This document shows positions 53,291 through 61,397 of a stretch of 64,000 nucleotides of DNA, one piece after another; within the stretch, counting starts at the first letter, position 1; each line of letters starts with the position of its first letter. Position numbers and translations under genes: made by a program. The stretch is from CAWANP01 sp963783445 (GTDB taxonomy: Bacteria; Chloroflexota; Anaerolineae; JAAYZQ01): assembly GCA_963783445.1 (NCBI GenBank), contig CAWANP010000012.1, forward strand, positions 124,001 through 188,000, given 5' to 3'. The notes beneath the pieces were generated by a model that was not told where the DNA came from, did not search any database, and saw only the letters and a program-made list of their open reading frames with translations.

Positions 53291-55533
53291 GGCGCCACCA
53301 CCTCGATCTCGCCCAGGGGGATACGACCGCCACCACTGGCATCGGCCGGGGTACCCGCCATGGCCACAATGTCAAGGTTGCGGACCGTATCGTACTCGTA
53401 CATACCTGCCCACAGGAGGTAGCGGCCGGGCTCTAGATCGGCAGGCAATGCCAGGTGGTGGGCATCCGGTACCAGCTCGCCGGCCAGCCAGCGCGTCGTA
53501 GGGCTAAACCCGCCGCCAGGATCGCCGTCGTGCTGGGCTGGCTGGCGGGTCACTGCCGCATCAGTCATGTGTACGAAGGTCTTGTATCCCAGGTCCAGGC
53601 TGCGCAATGCCCGCCAGTAAAGTGTGACATCTATGGTGTCGCCCGGGCGATAGCTCGTCTCGCCAGTCGCAAAAGCCAACAGCTCGACTGTGTCCTCCAG
53701 GTTGGCGTTTACTGGCTGGGTAGCCCGCAGAGTGCCGTTCGGCCAGAACAAGCTAGCGAACAAGACCACGGCCAACAGCAAGTAGCATGCGGCAAGCAGC
53801 AGAGGGCCAGATCGGAACCTGGCTCCAGACGACCGGCTACGGACGAACAGGGCAGCACTCATGGCCAAAGCCGCGACCAGGGATACCAGGGTGCCCCAGC
53901 GCTGCCATGGCGTGGCACCCAAACGCAATGCGAATGAGCCGCCTCCCGCTGGCAAGTCAAAGGCGGCCAGCCCCAATACACCTTTTGGATGGCCGGCGAA
54001 CGATTGCCTGCTGGCGCGCTCCTCAGCCGCCCAGCCCGGATAGTAAAACTGGTGCAGGGATATAGTAGACTCTTGATCCGCAGTCAAAATCAGATCATAG
54101 AGGGCGTGGCCCACACCAACGAGCTCGACCTGGCCCGCAGCCAGCGGCGCCTCGTCAGGCGCCGGTGCTGCCGCGGCATGGGACAGAGCCCAACGCTGCT
54201 CCGTCACCCAGACAGGTAAATACTCCCCAGTCCAGGTCGTACCCACTTGACCGTGGTCCCGGTCCATCTGCCACATTGCCTCGACCGAAGAATCAGGGTA
54301 CGTGGGGACGATGGACAGTCCCCCCAGGGCCCAGACCGCGGTGGCAACAACCATCGTAGAGCCCAGCACAATCCTGCTCCAATGGGCCGGGCGTGTCAGG
54401 TCCTGTATCACTGCACCAGCCAAAAAGGCAGTGGCCAGCACTGTGAGGGTCTGGAAACGCCAGGGATACTGGAGGAAAGCTAGCCCCCACTCCAATACCC
54501 GCCAGATCGGCAGTGAGGTCGTGGTCAGCATAAGTGTGGACACCAGAGCGACAGCCAAGAACAAAAGAGTCACCCAGCGTCGCGGGCCAGGACGGAAGGC
54601 TACGACCAGGGAGGCGACAATAAACAGGGCTTGAAGCAATCCCAGAGGAAAAACCCGGGCCACGGTAGGGTCCACAGAGTACGGGTAGATGGGGGACCAG
54701 GCGAACAAGCTGGACCACGCTAGGAGATGGTCGCGGTAGCCCTGCGAGGTGCCATAGCCCAAACCCACATAGCGCGATTCAGTGAGAACCGGCAGCCAGT
54801 AAAAGGCGCTCACAGCTGCGGCCAGAGCCAGGGCCACAAGTACCTGACCAATCGCCCGCCGCTCGCCCACCCTGATGATCAAGATAAGCAGATAGGCTGC
54901 CAGAACCGGGGCAAAGATCAAAGCCGACAGGCTGTGCGTGGTCACCAAAGCGGCCAGGGTCAGTGCAGCCAGTCCTAGTCTGTAGAGTCGTGCTTGATCG
55001 CGCCCTTCGACCAACCTGTGAAAAGCCCACAGCACCAGCGGGAACCACACAAAAGCCAGGAATTCGGCGGCGGCTCCCCGCACGTAAAGGTCCGCCAGAT
55101 GGTAGGGCATGTAGGCATAGACTACGGCAGCAACCAACGCCGGACCGCGGTCCAGGTACAGCCGGGCAAAGAGAAGCATGGCCAACGCTGAGGCCACCAA
55201 ACCAGTGGCAAAAACCAACTGCAGAGCCAGCACAGCATCCGCGCCCAGGAGCATGAAGGGCAAGCCCCAATAATAGCTCAATGGCCCGTAAAAGTTCAGT
55301 ACAGGATGGCCATAGCCAAAAGCAAGATCTGGGAACCAGCGGGGGTAGAGAACCCCAGCACGTACAGCCCGATCCAGCGCAGACAGCCGGTAAACATGAA
55401 AGATGCCGTCATCGGACGCAAAGAACCCGGGCCGCGCCTGGGGAATGAGCGCAGGTAGGGTCAAGAGGACAACCCACCAGCCGGTTGGGACACGTGCAAG
55501 TGTTTGGATTAGGGCCCTGATCCGTAGGTTCAC
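53287..55533 (-). CDS. Membrane protein of the PTPS-related / YfhO-like group
   Basis: 748 residues. It begins with a membrane helix and A-S-D-D-G-I-F-H-V-Y-R-L, R-W-F-P-D-L-A-F-G-Y-G-H-P-V-L-N-F-Y-G-P-L-S-Y-Y, text I recognise from '6-pyruvoyl-tetrahydropterin-synthase related' membrane proteins (predicted glycan or lipid-linked sugar handling). About 13 helices follow, then a C-terminal beta domain (T-L-Y-W-R-A-L-R-S-L-D-L-G-Y-K-T-F-V-H) shared with its downstream neighbour. The two genes overlap and are one operon. Confidence 0.72.
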   Translation of the reverse strand: MNLRIRALIQTLARVPTGWWVVLLTLPALIPQARPGFFASDDGIFHVYRLSALDRAVRAGVLYPRWFPDLAFGYGHPVLNFYGPLSYYWGLPFMLLGADAVLALQLVFATGLVASALAMLLFARLYLDRGPALVAAVVYAYMPYHLADLYVRGAAAEFLAFVWFPLVLWAFHRLVEGRDQARLYRLGLAALTLAALVTTHSLSALIFAPVLAAYLLILIIRVGERRAIGQVLVALALAAAVSAFYWLPVLTESRYVGLGYGTSQGYRDHLLAWSSLFAWSPIYPYSVDPTVARVFPLGLLQALFIVASLVVAFRPGPRRWVTLLFLAVALVSTLMLTTTSLPIWRVLEWGLAFLQYPWRFQTLTVLATAFLAGAVIQDLTRPAHWSRIVLGSTMVVATAVWALGGLSIVPTYPDSSVEAMWQMDRDHGQVGTTWTGEYLPVWVTEQRWALSHAAAAPAPDEAPLAAGQVELVGVGHALYDLILTADQESTISLHQFYYPGWAAEERASRQSFAGHPKGVLGLAAFDLPAGGGSFALRLGATPWQRWGTLVSLVAALAMSAALFVRSRSSGARFRSGPLLLAACYLLLAVVLFASLFWPNGTLRATQPVNANLEDTVELLAFATGETSYRPGDTIDVTLYWRALRSLDLGYKTFVHMTDAAVTRQPAQHDGDPGGGFSPTTRWLAGELVPDAHHLALPADLEPGRYLLWAGMYEYDTVRNLDIVAMAGTPADASGGGRIPLGEIEVVAP

Positions 55534-55595
55534 GCGGGGATTATAGCACGGCCGCCAGGTTGCCGCAAGTGCCAGGGGCTGCTGGTGCCTGTCAG

Positions 55596-55624
55596 TTGAC
55601 CGAAAGGTAGGATTCGGGTATACT
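55596..55624 (+). promoter_or_regulatory. tsaD promoter
   Basis: TTGACC (55596-55601), 17-base spacer, TATACT (55619-55624); ~125-nt leader to the ATG. Confidence 0.68.
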
Positions 55625-55753
55625 CCCAGTAGCTCACGAGGCTGGCTCGTCCGGCTGGTGGGTCAGGGCCACCGCGGTGCTGGTTGCACCTCCTTGGCCC
55701 GTTTGTTGCGGTTTCGAGGTTCGTAGCTACTACATTTTCCAAATACACGGACT

Positions 55754-56828
55754 ATGACGCTGATCCTGGGCATTGAAACGTCGTGCGACGAAACGGCCGC
55801 GTCTGTGGTAGAGGATGGGCAGTTCATCCTCAGCAACGTCGTTGCCTCGCAGGTCGATATCCACCGCCGCTACGGCGGCATCTTTCCCGAGATAGCCTCT
55901 CGCCAGCACATCTTGAGTATCCTGCCGGTTATTGAAGAGGCTCTCTTTGGAGCTGATGTCGACTGGGATGACCTTGCAGCGGTAGCGGTGACCCACGGGC
56001 CGGGGTTGGCCGGTTCGCTACTGGTAGGCGTCAATGCGGCCAAGGGGCTGGCCTGGGGGCGCGGGTTGCCCCTCATCGGCATCAATCACATCGAAGCCCA
56101 CATCTATGCCAATTGGCTGGTCCAGGACGTACCCCCGCCAGAATTTCCGCTGGTCTGCTTGATCGTGTCTGGGGGGCATAGTGAGCTAGTCCTGATGACC
56201 AACCATGGACAGTACCAGCGACTGGGTGGTACACTGGACGACGCCGCTGGCGAAGCATTTGACAAGGTTGGGCGATTGCTCGAACTGCCCTATCCTGGTG
56301 GACCGGCAATCCAGGAGATAGCCCGTGACGGCACCACCATCGGCCTTCAAGCTGCCCCGCGCCTGGCTGCCAGGCACCTACGACTTTAGCTTCTCGGGGC
56401 TCAAGACGGCAGTCCTACGCATTGTACAACAGCATCAGGTGAAATCCAGCCACCAGGCGAGCTTTAAGCCGCGGGCAATGAGTTCGCAGCATCCACCGCT
56501 CGCGCGGCTGATCTCCGTCGCCAACCTGGCCGCCAGTTTCCAGGCGGCCGTGGTAGATGTCTTGGTGGAGAAGACCCGCCGTGCGGCAGAAGAATTCGAA
56601 GCCAAGGCCGTATTGATGGCCGGCGGGGTGGCAGCGAATGAGCTGTTGCGGGAAGAGATGTCAAAGCGCAACTCAATCCCCGTACGCTATCCCCCCGTCG
56701 AGCTCTGTACCGACAACGCAGCCATGATCGCCAGCAGTGGGTTTTTCCGTTTCGAGGCAGGCGAGCGGGCAGGGTGGGAACTGGATGTGATACCCAGCCT
56801 GCGCTTGCTTGAGAAGGGTCCCGCCTGA
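55754..56828 (+). CDS. tsaD: tRNA t6A37 threonylcarbamoyltransferase TsaD, one frame break
   Basis: Catalytic subunit for the universal t6A modification. First frame: LGIETSCDETAASVVE, I-A-S-R-Q-H (metal His of the H-x-x-x-H site region), G-P-G-L-A-G-S-L-L-V-G, INHIEAHIYANWL, LIVSGGHSELVLM, DDAAGEAFDKVGRLL. Second frame: YDFSFSGLKTAVL and AGGVAANELLREE, ending DNAAMIASSG. The frames meet at about 56339; removing one A gives ...DGTTSAFKLPRAWL..., ~357 residues as expected. Since tsaD is essential in most bacteria, this break is most likely a sequence error. Confidence 0.93.
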
Positions 56829-56970
56829 ACCTGCGCACCAAAAGCCCGGATCCTGATCAGTTTCGCAACGAGAATGGCCAGTACGTGTTTTCGATGGCGT
56901 AGCACATGATTGATCTCTCGACTGTGAGAGTGAATGTCTCTCAATCTTCTGTGCTCAGGAGAAATGCAAC

Positions 56971-58479
56971 ATGAACTCTGTTGTCCTTGAAGCTGCAACG
57001 AGCAAACCTAGACACCCATGGTTGCACCCTATTAACATCGCCTTCGTCCCTGGCTCGATGACGCCCTTGTCGGAGGAAGTCGTAGAGGGACTGCTCCAGC
57101 ATGCCCGTCTCCAGGGGCATCAGGTCCAGGCTGTGCCCGACGACAGCACCGATATCATTCTGACCACCGCTGCTTTTGGCGAACCGCTGAACTGGCGCCA
57201 GGCTCTGATGCTCTCCAGCCGGCGGCGGTTCAAATTGCAGCGTACCCCAGCCGTATATACGATGCTACACGCCGATCCTACAGAGTTTCAGCAGATGCTG
57301 GACCATTTCCAAATTGCTCTGTCCAAGGAGCCGCCCGACCCATCGGACTTTGATTTCCCCGGCCTTGCCCCCACGGCCTATCAGACGCTGGTTGAGCAAG
57401 GTCGTCGTGGCGGGCCAATTCTTTCCCTGGAACGGCTGCTTCAAGCTCAAGCCAAATGCATTCGCATCCTCCTTCTGGTCGGAGGTGAACGCCCCCAGGC
57501 CGTCTACCACTTTGACCTTGTCGGCGCCTATCCTCGCAGTGAGACAGACGACAACATCTCCGCCTTCTACGATGACATTGTCCTGCGCATCGCGACCACG
57601 GTTTCCACTGACGAGGTGACGCAACACCAGGCAATGGACGAGCCGATCCCTCACCCTGTCTGGCAGGGTCTCAGGACGCCTCGGGCCATGACTGCGGCGG
57701 CCCGGCAGTTGGGCCAGCGCAACTTTTTCACCAAAATGGTACGCATCGCAGACCTCGTACACGTACCGTCCGTCGGCGACGCAGTGGCGGAACAATACAG
57801 CGAGGGTTGTTTCTCTACATGGGATGCAGATCTGGGAGCCCTCATCGCCACGATCACGGGAAGTGCCCGCCCCGTGCAAAAGAGCGACATCACTGAAGAC
57901 GATTTGGCCGTAATCGTTGGTGTTCGCCCTGATGAAAAGGGAGCTCTCGTCCGCGAGGTAGAGGGAAAACAGAATTCGCCCCCTTCTTCGGAAGCACTGG
58001 AGATGATAGACATGGATACCGCGCTGCCAACCATCGTTCTGAAGGAGGATTGGGACTTGGTGGGTGATGCATTCGCTGCCAAGGTACCAGTGGCCCGCTC
58101 CAAGCTGCACGGCCACCGGGGCATTGGGGCCTATCACCCGGAGCATGTCGAATTTGTGCCACTATATCCCCAATATTACCACTACATTGTCTCTTGTGCG
58201 ACGGGGGCGCAGGCACAGGGGATCAAAGAAGCCTTCGCCCGCTCAGCGGCTCTGCAGGATCCTGATGACCCGCGCCAGGTTGTCTTTACCGTCCTCCCCG
58301 GTCACGGCACGGTGATTGCCGAGAAATGGGTGCCAGGCAAGGCCCCATTTGAGATCATCTGGGAGTACATGGATGCTGGCTACCTTCAAGTGGACAATCG
58401 CATTCCCCAGGGTCCCATGGCCTATACTCCCGATCCTGATGGGCTCATGGTTTTGGAGCCAGCACCAGCCAAAGCGTAG
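56971..58479 (+). CDS. Conserved-looking protein of unknown function
   Basis: 502 residues, soluble, no cysteine cluster, no signal peptide; mixed alpha/beta. I do not recognise it. The N-terminus (I-N-I-A-F-V-P-G-S-M-T-P-L-S-E-E-V-V) resembles the first strand and helix of a Rossmann-like sugar or nucleotide-binding domain. Residues ~275-310 (T-W-D-A-D-L-G-A-L-I-A-T-I-T-G-S-A-R-P) and ~370 (HGHRGIGAYHPEHVEFVP) are Gly/His-rich and may be functional sites. AGGAGA precedes the ATG. It lies 142 bp after tsaD. Confidence 0.7.
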   Translation: MNSVVLEAATSKPRHPWLHPINIAFVPGSMTPLSEEVVEGLLQHARLQGHQVQAVPDDSTDIILTTAAFGEPLNWRQALMLSSRRRFKLQRTPAVYTMLHADPTEFQQMLDHFQIALSKEPPDPSDFDFPGLAPTAYQTLVEQGRRGGPILSLERLLQAQAKCIRILLLVGGERPQAVYHFDLVGAYPRSETDDNISAFYDDIVLRIATTVSTDEVTQHQAMDEPIPHPVWQGLRTPRAMTAAARQLGQRNFFTKMVRIADLVHVPSVGDAVAEQYSEGCFSTWDADLGALIATITGSARPVQKSDITEDDLAVIVGVRPDEKGALVREVEGKQNSPPSSEALEMIDMDTALPTIVLKEDWDLVGDAFAAKVPVARSKLHGHRGIGAYHPEHVEFVPLYPQYYHYIVSCATGAQAQGIKEAFARSAALQDPDDPRQVVFTVLPGHGTVIAEKWVPGKAPFEIIWEYMDAGYLQVDNRIPQGPMAYTPDPDGLMVLEPAPAKA

Positions 58480-58496
58480 ATCAGAGAAGCAATGGG

Positions 58497-58525
58497 TTGA
58501 CAAAAGAGGCGAAACAGGATAAGAT
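58497..58525 (+). promoter_or_regulatory. csoR-trx promoter
   Basis: Perfect TTGACA (58497-58502), 17-base spacer, TAAGAT (58520-58525). Confidence 0.8.
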
Positions 58526-58532
58526 GGGGCGC

Positions 58533-58550
58533 GTACCCGACGGGGGTATC
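58533..58550. promoter_or_regulatory. Likely CsoR-family operator
   Basis: GTACCCGACGGGGGTATC: an inverted repeat TACCC-N5-GGGTA with a G/C tract between, the layout of CsoR-family binding sites. It lies 7 bases after the -10 box, covering the transcription start, suited to autorepression of the adjacent gene. Confidence 0.68.
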
Positions 58551-58568
58551 CACAACAGGGGCGCGGCC

Positions 58569-58880
58569 ATGAGCACAGAAGAGATCACAAATCGCCTCAA
58601 GCGGGTCGAAGGCCAGATCCGCGGTCTGCAGCGGATGGTTGATGATGGGCGGGATTGCGAGGCCATTCTCACCCAATTGATGGCTGCCCGAGCAGCTCTC
58701 GACCAAGTAGGACTGATCGTGGCCGACAACTTTGTGCAAGAGTGTGTGCTTGCGGCCGATGCTGACATAGCTCGAGAGCGGGCGGGACGCGTGTTGTCGA
58801 TGGTCTTTGCCCGATTCTCCATCCCTCTTGGAGAGGGGAATTTCATCGCAGAGGAAGCCACGTTGCCGGACCAAGCGTGA
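58569..58880 (+). CDS. CsoR/RcnR/CstR-family repressor lacking the metal-binding His
   Basis: 103 residues, all helical: I-T-N-R-L-K-R-V-E-G-Q-I-R-G-L-Q-R-M (helix 1, DNA-contacting), then D-C-E-A-I-L (first Cys), then A-L-D-Q-V-G-L-I-V-A-D-N-F-V-Q-E-C-V (second Cys). Copper-sensing CsoR has His four residues before the second Cys; here that position is Phe. This favours a thiol or persulfide sensor over a Cu(I) sensor (inference). ATG 58569 starts the conserved region. The next gene, 54 bp on, is thioredoxin, consistent with a redox role. Confidence 0.85.
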   Translation: MSTEEITNRLKRVEGQIRGLQRMVDDGRDCEAILTQLMAARAALDQVGLIVADNFVQECVLAADADIARERAGRVLSMVFARFSIPLGEGNFIAEEATLPDQA

Positions 58881-58934
58881 CATGACAACCTCGAGTTGTG
58901 AGACTTGGCAAAGCTTCCAAGGAGGAACAACACT

Positions 58935-59258
58935 ATGGCAAAGCCGATTGCCGTCACGGACGACACATTTGAAGAAGCTGTACTGAAAGCAGATCTGCCC
59001 ACCATCGTGGACTTTTGGGCCGTGTGGTGCGGACCCTGCAAGATGATCGCGCCGGTGCTTGAGGAGATCGCCGAAGAGTATGATGGCCAGGTCGTGGTAG
59101 CCAAGCTGGACGTTGATCATAATGGCCAATCAGCCATGCAGTATGGGGTTATGAGCATCCCGACTCTCATCATTTTCAAGGATGGACAGGCCGTAGAGCG
59201 AATCGTGGGTTTTATGCCCAAGGCTAAGCTACTGGCCAAGATTACGCCCCATCTCTAG
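58935..59258 (+). CDS. trxA: Thioredoxin
   Basis: 107 residues, single thioredoxin domain: VDFWAVWCGPCKMIAP with the W-C-G-P-C active site, cis-Pro in M-S-I-P-T-L-I-I-F, C-terminal helix KAKLLAKITPHL. AAGGAGG lies 9 bases before ATG 58935. Cotranscribed with the CsoR-family repressor and perhaps derepressed by oxidised or sulfur compounds. Confidence 0.94.
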   Translation: MAKPIAVTDDTFEEAVLKADLPTIVDFWAVWCGPCKMIAPVLEEIAEEYDGQVVVAKLDVDHNGQSAMQYGVMSIPTLIIFKDGQAVERIVGFMPKAKLLAKITPHL

Positions 59259-59423
59259 TCAACGTCTTCGGGAGTCTCGACGTCAGGCATGTCACCTTGC
59301 CTGACGTCCCGATCATCAGGGAGTCCGCGCACCGCACTGGCATTCAGTTCCGCCCTGGGTGCTTTGTTCCAGGGACGGGGTCCCCGGGTGTTCGTGGCAC
59401 AATCGCGCAGTACCTTACACCAT

Positions 59424-59452
59424 TTGACAAATGTCAGGGGCTGTGCTAAGAT
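59424..59452 (+). promoter_or_regulatory. Promoter of the T-box/trpB2 transcript
   Basis: Perfect TTGACA (59424-59429), 17-base spacer, TAAGAT (59447-59452). The ~165 bp before it (59259-59423) contains no gene. Confidence 0.82.
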
Positions 59453-59724
59453 CTACCCGAAAAATAAAGAACGCAAAGGCTGTGATCAGGAGTAGTAGCC
59501 GTCAAAGCGGGGTTCAGAGAGTCGGGGTGAGGTGAGAGCCCGATACCAGCGCAGGCAGTGAATGGGCCTGGGAGCCGCCCGCCGAACGCCAGCAGGCTGC
59601 GCAGTTGGAGCCGCAGGGGCAAGTAGTCGGAGCCGGAGTCGCCACCGTTATCAGGGCCGAGGGTATCGTCCACCGTTTTTCGAAGGGCTGTACCCGCAGA
59701 GTGAGGCTGGCATGCCTATTTGCT

Positions 59725-59750
59725 ATCCGCTTTCACCGGCGGATTTTTTA
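59725..59750 (+). terminator. Additional terminator-like hairpin upstream of the T-box sequence
   Basis: ATCCGC (59725-59730), 8-base loop, GCGGAT (59739-59744), followed by a six-U run (59744-59749). It could be the leader's stem III, but it also has the form of an intrinsic terminator. Confidence 0.5.
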
Positions 59751-59800
59751 TTGGGGTGCACTGGCCTAAGAGAGGTGGTACCACGGGTGTCTTTGAGCAA

Positions 59801-59834
59801 AGCACTCGCCCTCAACTGAGGGCGAGTGCTTTTT
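59801..59834 (+). terminator. T-box attenuator terminator
   Basis: A 13-bp stem AGCACTCGCCCTC/GAGGGCGAGTGCT with a 4-base loop, followed by TTTT. This is the switchable terminator of the T-box leader and the preferred kind of target site for group IIC introns. Confidence 0.9.
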
Positions 59835-59837
59835 ATT

Positions 59838-60515
59838 GTGTGCCAGGCATGTCGTGTATCTAGGAGGTGAAAGTCCTCTGCGGGCCGTGATGACCGGAAC
59901 CGCTAGCCGAAGCAAGGGTGTTCGCCGCGATGCGGAATCTGAAGGAAGCGGCCTGCCGGAAGGCAGGGAGGCAAAACTCGGACCCGACGAACAGAAACCG
60001 GATAGAAGGCCTCCGCGGCGGGGTAACCCAGCAATGGATGGGGACGCCCAGTAGTCATCCGGAACGCTGCGGGGGTAAATCCGGCGGGGACCGAAGGAAA
60101 GAGACACGACTTACCCTGGGAGGTCTCTACATCTGTCTGGACGAACCAGACTACCACAACGGCAACGGTGCGGGAAGGGTGTAGAGAAGTCAGCAGAGGC
60201 CATAGTAGTCGGCGAGAGCTGACGAAGGGCCGAACCTTCTGCGGCAAGGAGCAGACGAGGATACTCGATGGATGTGGAGCAACAGCAAGGCACGTGGACC
60301 CAGTAGGGAAAGCGTGCGCCCCGGTGCGAGCGGAGAAGGCGGAACCGGACCTGCTGCGTTTGAGGAGTGGCAAGCATCCACGGCGTTGAACCGAGAACGA
60401 GCCTTGACCAGCGGACACACACGCTGAGCTGAAACCGCAGAGGGAACCGCCGGATACGATGAGTACGTCCGGTGGTGTGGGAGGACGGGGGCCGTGAGGC
60501 CCCCTCCTACCCGAT
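59838..60515 (+). mobile_element. Group IIC intron, ORF-less (maturase deleted)
   Basis: Starts GTGTGCCAGGCATG, closely like the Oceanobacillus iheyensis group IIC intron. It keeps GGTGAAAGTCC, GCAAGGGTGTTCG, GGAATCTGAAGGAAGCGG and GAAGTCAGCAGAGGCCATAG in order. Domain V at 60444-60476 begins GAACCGCC (CGC catalytic triad, typical of IIC), and domain VI ends CCTACCCGAT at 60515. It is 678 nt long with no reverse-transcriptase gene. In domain IV, ATGGATGTGGAGCAACAGCA (60268-60287) then an early TAG looks like the start of a deleted intron protein. Inserted right after the T-box terminator U-run, as IIC introns do. Confidence 0.9.
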
Positions 60516-60595
60516 TGAGACTCAAGCCTCCTCTACAAGAGGATGATACACGCGGCAGTGGGCTCGAATGGAATACAGGACAAGAGGAGATCGCT

Positions 60596-61312
60596 ATGTA
60601 TCTATGCCAAGCAAGGATCGACAGCAGGGAGTTTCCTACCCGGTACCACTACCCATTCAACATCCCTGTCATCCGGCAGTCAACGGGATTGACTTTTGAT
60701 CGGCCGGTCACGTTCTTTGTGGGTGAAAATGGCTCCGGAAAATCGACGTTCCTGGACGCCATTGCCAGAAAGTGCAGCATCCATATCTGGGACAAGCCAA
60801 AGCGGCATCTGGCCCACAACAACCCTTTCGAGACCAAACTGGCCAACCATGTCGACGTTGACTGGGCCAACGGCAGGGTCGCAGGCTCATTGTTCAGGGC
60901 CGAGACATTCCATGACCTTGCCGATTTTCTGGACGATGTGGCTCTCTGCGACCCCGGCCGGCTCAAATACTATGGCGGCCGGATCCTGAATACGCTGTCG
61001 CACGGCGAAGGGATCCTGAGCTATTTTGGCGGGCGTTTTCACGTGAAAGGACTCTATTTTCTCGACGAACCAGAAGCCGCCCTCTCGCCTGCCAGCCAGG
61101 TCAAATTCCTTGATCTTTTGCATCAGTTAGAGGCTGCCGGCCAGACCCAGTTCATTATTGCTTCCCATTCACCGCTCTTGCTGTCCTATCCCGGGGCACA
61201 GATCTACAGCTTTGACGGGGAACAGATCGAAGAGGTCAAGTTCCATGATACCGCACACTATCAGATCTATGCGCACTTCTTCTCAGGCCAGGCAGCGGTC
61301 CATCGCGCTTAG
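60596..61312 (+). CDS. AAA/ABC-type ATPase of unknown role
   Basis: 238 residues: Walker A F-F-V-G-E-N-G-S-G-K-S-T (~45), signature L-S-H-G-E-G (~142), Walker B LYFLDEPEAALSP (~160), and the switch His in F-I-I-A-S-H-S-P-L-L-L (~190). This is the small stand-alone predicted ATPase family with an SMC/RecF-like head; partners and role are unknown. ATG 60596 has AAGAGGAGA upstream. It lies between the intron and trpB2, so its expression should follow the Trp T-box. Confidence 0.85.
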   Translation: MYLCQARIDSREFPTRYHYPFNIPVIRQSTGLTFDRPVTFFVGENGSGKSTFLDAIARKCSIHIWDKPKRHLAHNNPFETKLANHVDVDWANGRVAGSLFRAETFHDLADFLDDVALCDPGRLKYYGGRILNTLSHGEGILSYFGGRFHVKGLYFLDEPEAALSPASQVKFLDLLHQLEAAGQTQFIIASHSPLLLSYPGAQIYSFDGEQIEEVKFHDTAHYQIYAHFFSGQAAVHRA

Positions 61313-61397
61313 GAAGGAGGATTTCTTCTTTACCAAGATCGCTTTCGCGTGACTCTATGTTCTCAATCATACCATACATAATCAAAGGAGGATAACG

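Larger units (their letters stand above)
59459..59836 (+). promoter_or_regulatory. T-box riboswitch, tRNA-Trp specific
   Basis: The leader shows the T-box landmarks in order. Stem I contains CAGAGAG (59514-59521) and GGTGAGAGCC (59531-59540). A specifier region reads GTGAA-TGG-GCCTGGGAGCC, with the codon TGG at 59563-59565. The T-box sequence GGTGGTACCACGG is at 59774-59786, and a terminator follows. TGG specifies Trp, and the downstream operon contains trpB2. Uncharged tRNA-Trp would stabilise the antiterminator and allow readthrough. Confidence 0.88.

Noticed and set aside
59836..60525. Several 70-170-codon frames on both strands within 59.8-60.5 kb
   Set aside because: The region is structured intron RNA; none encodes reverse-transcriptase motifs.
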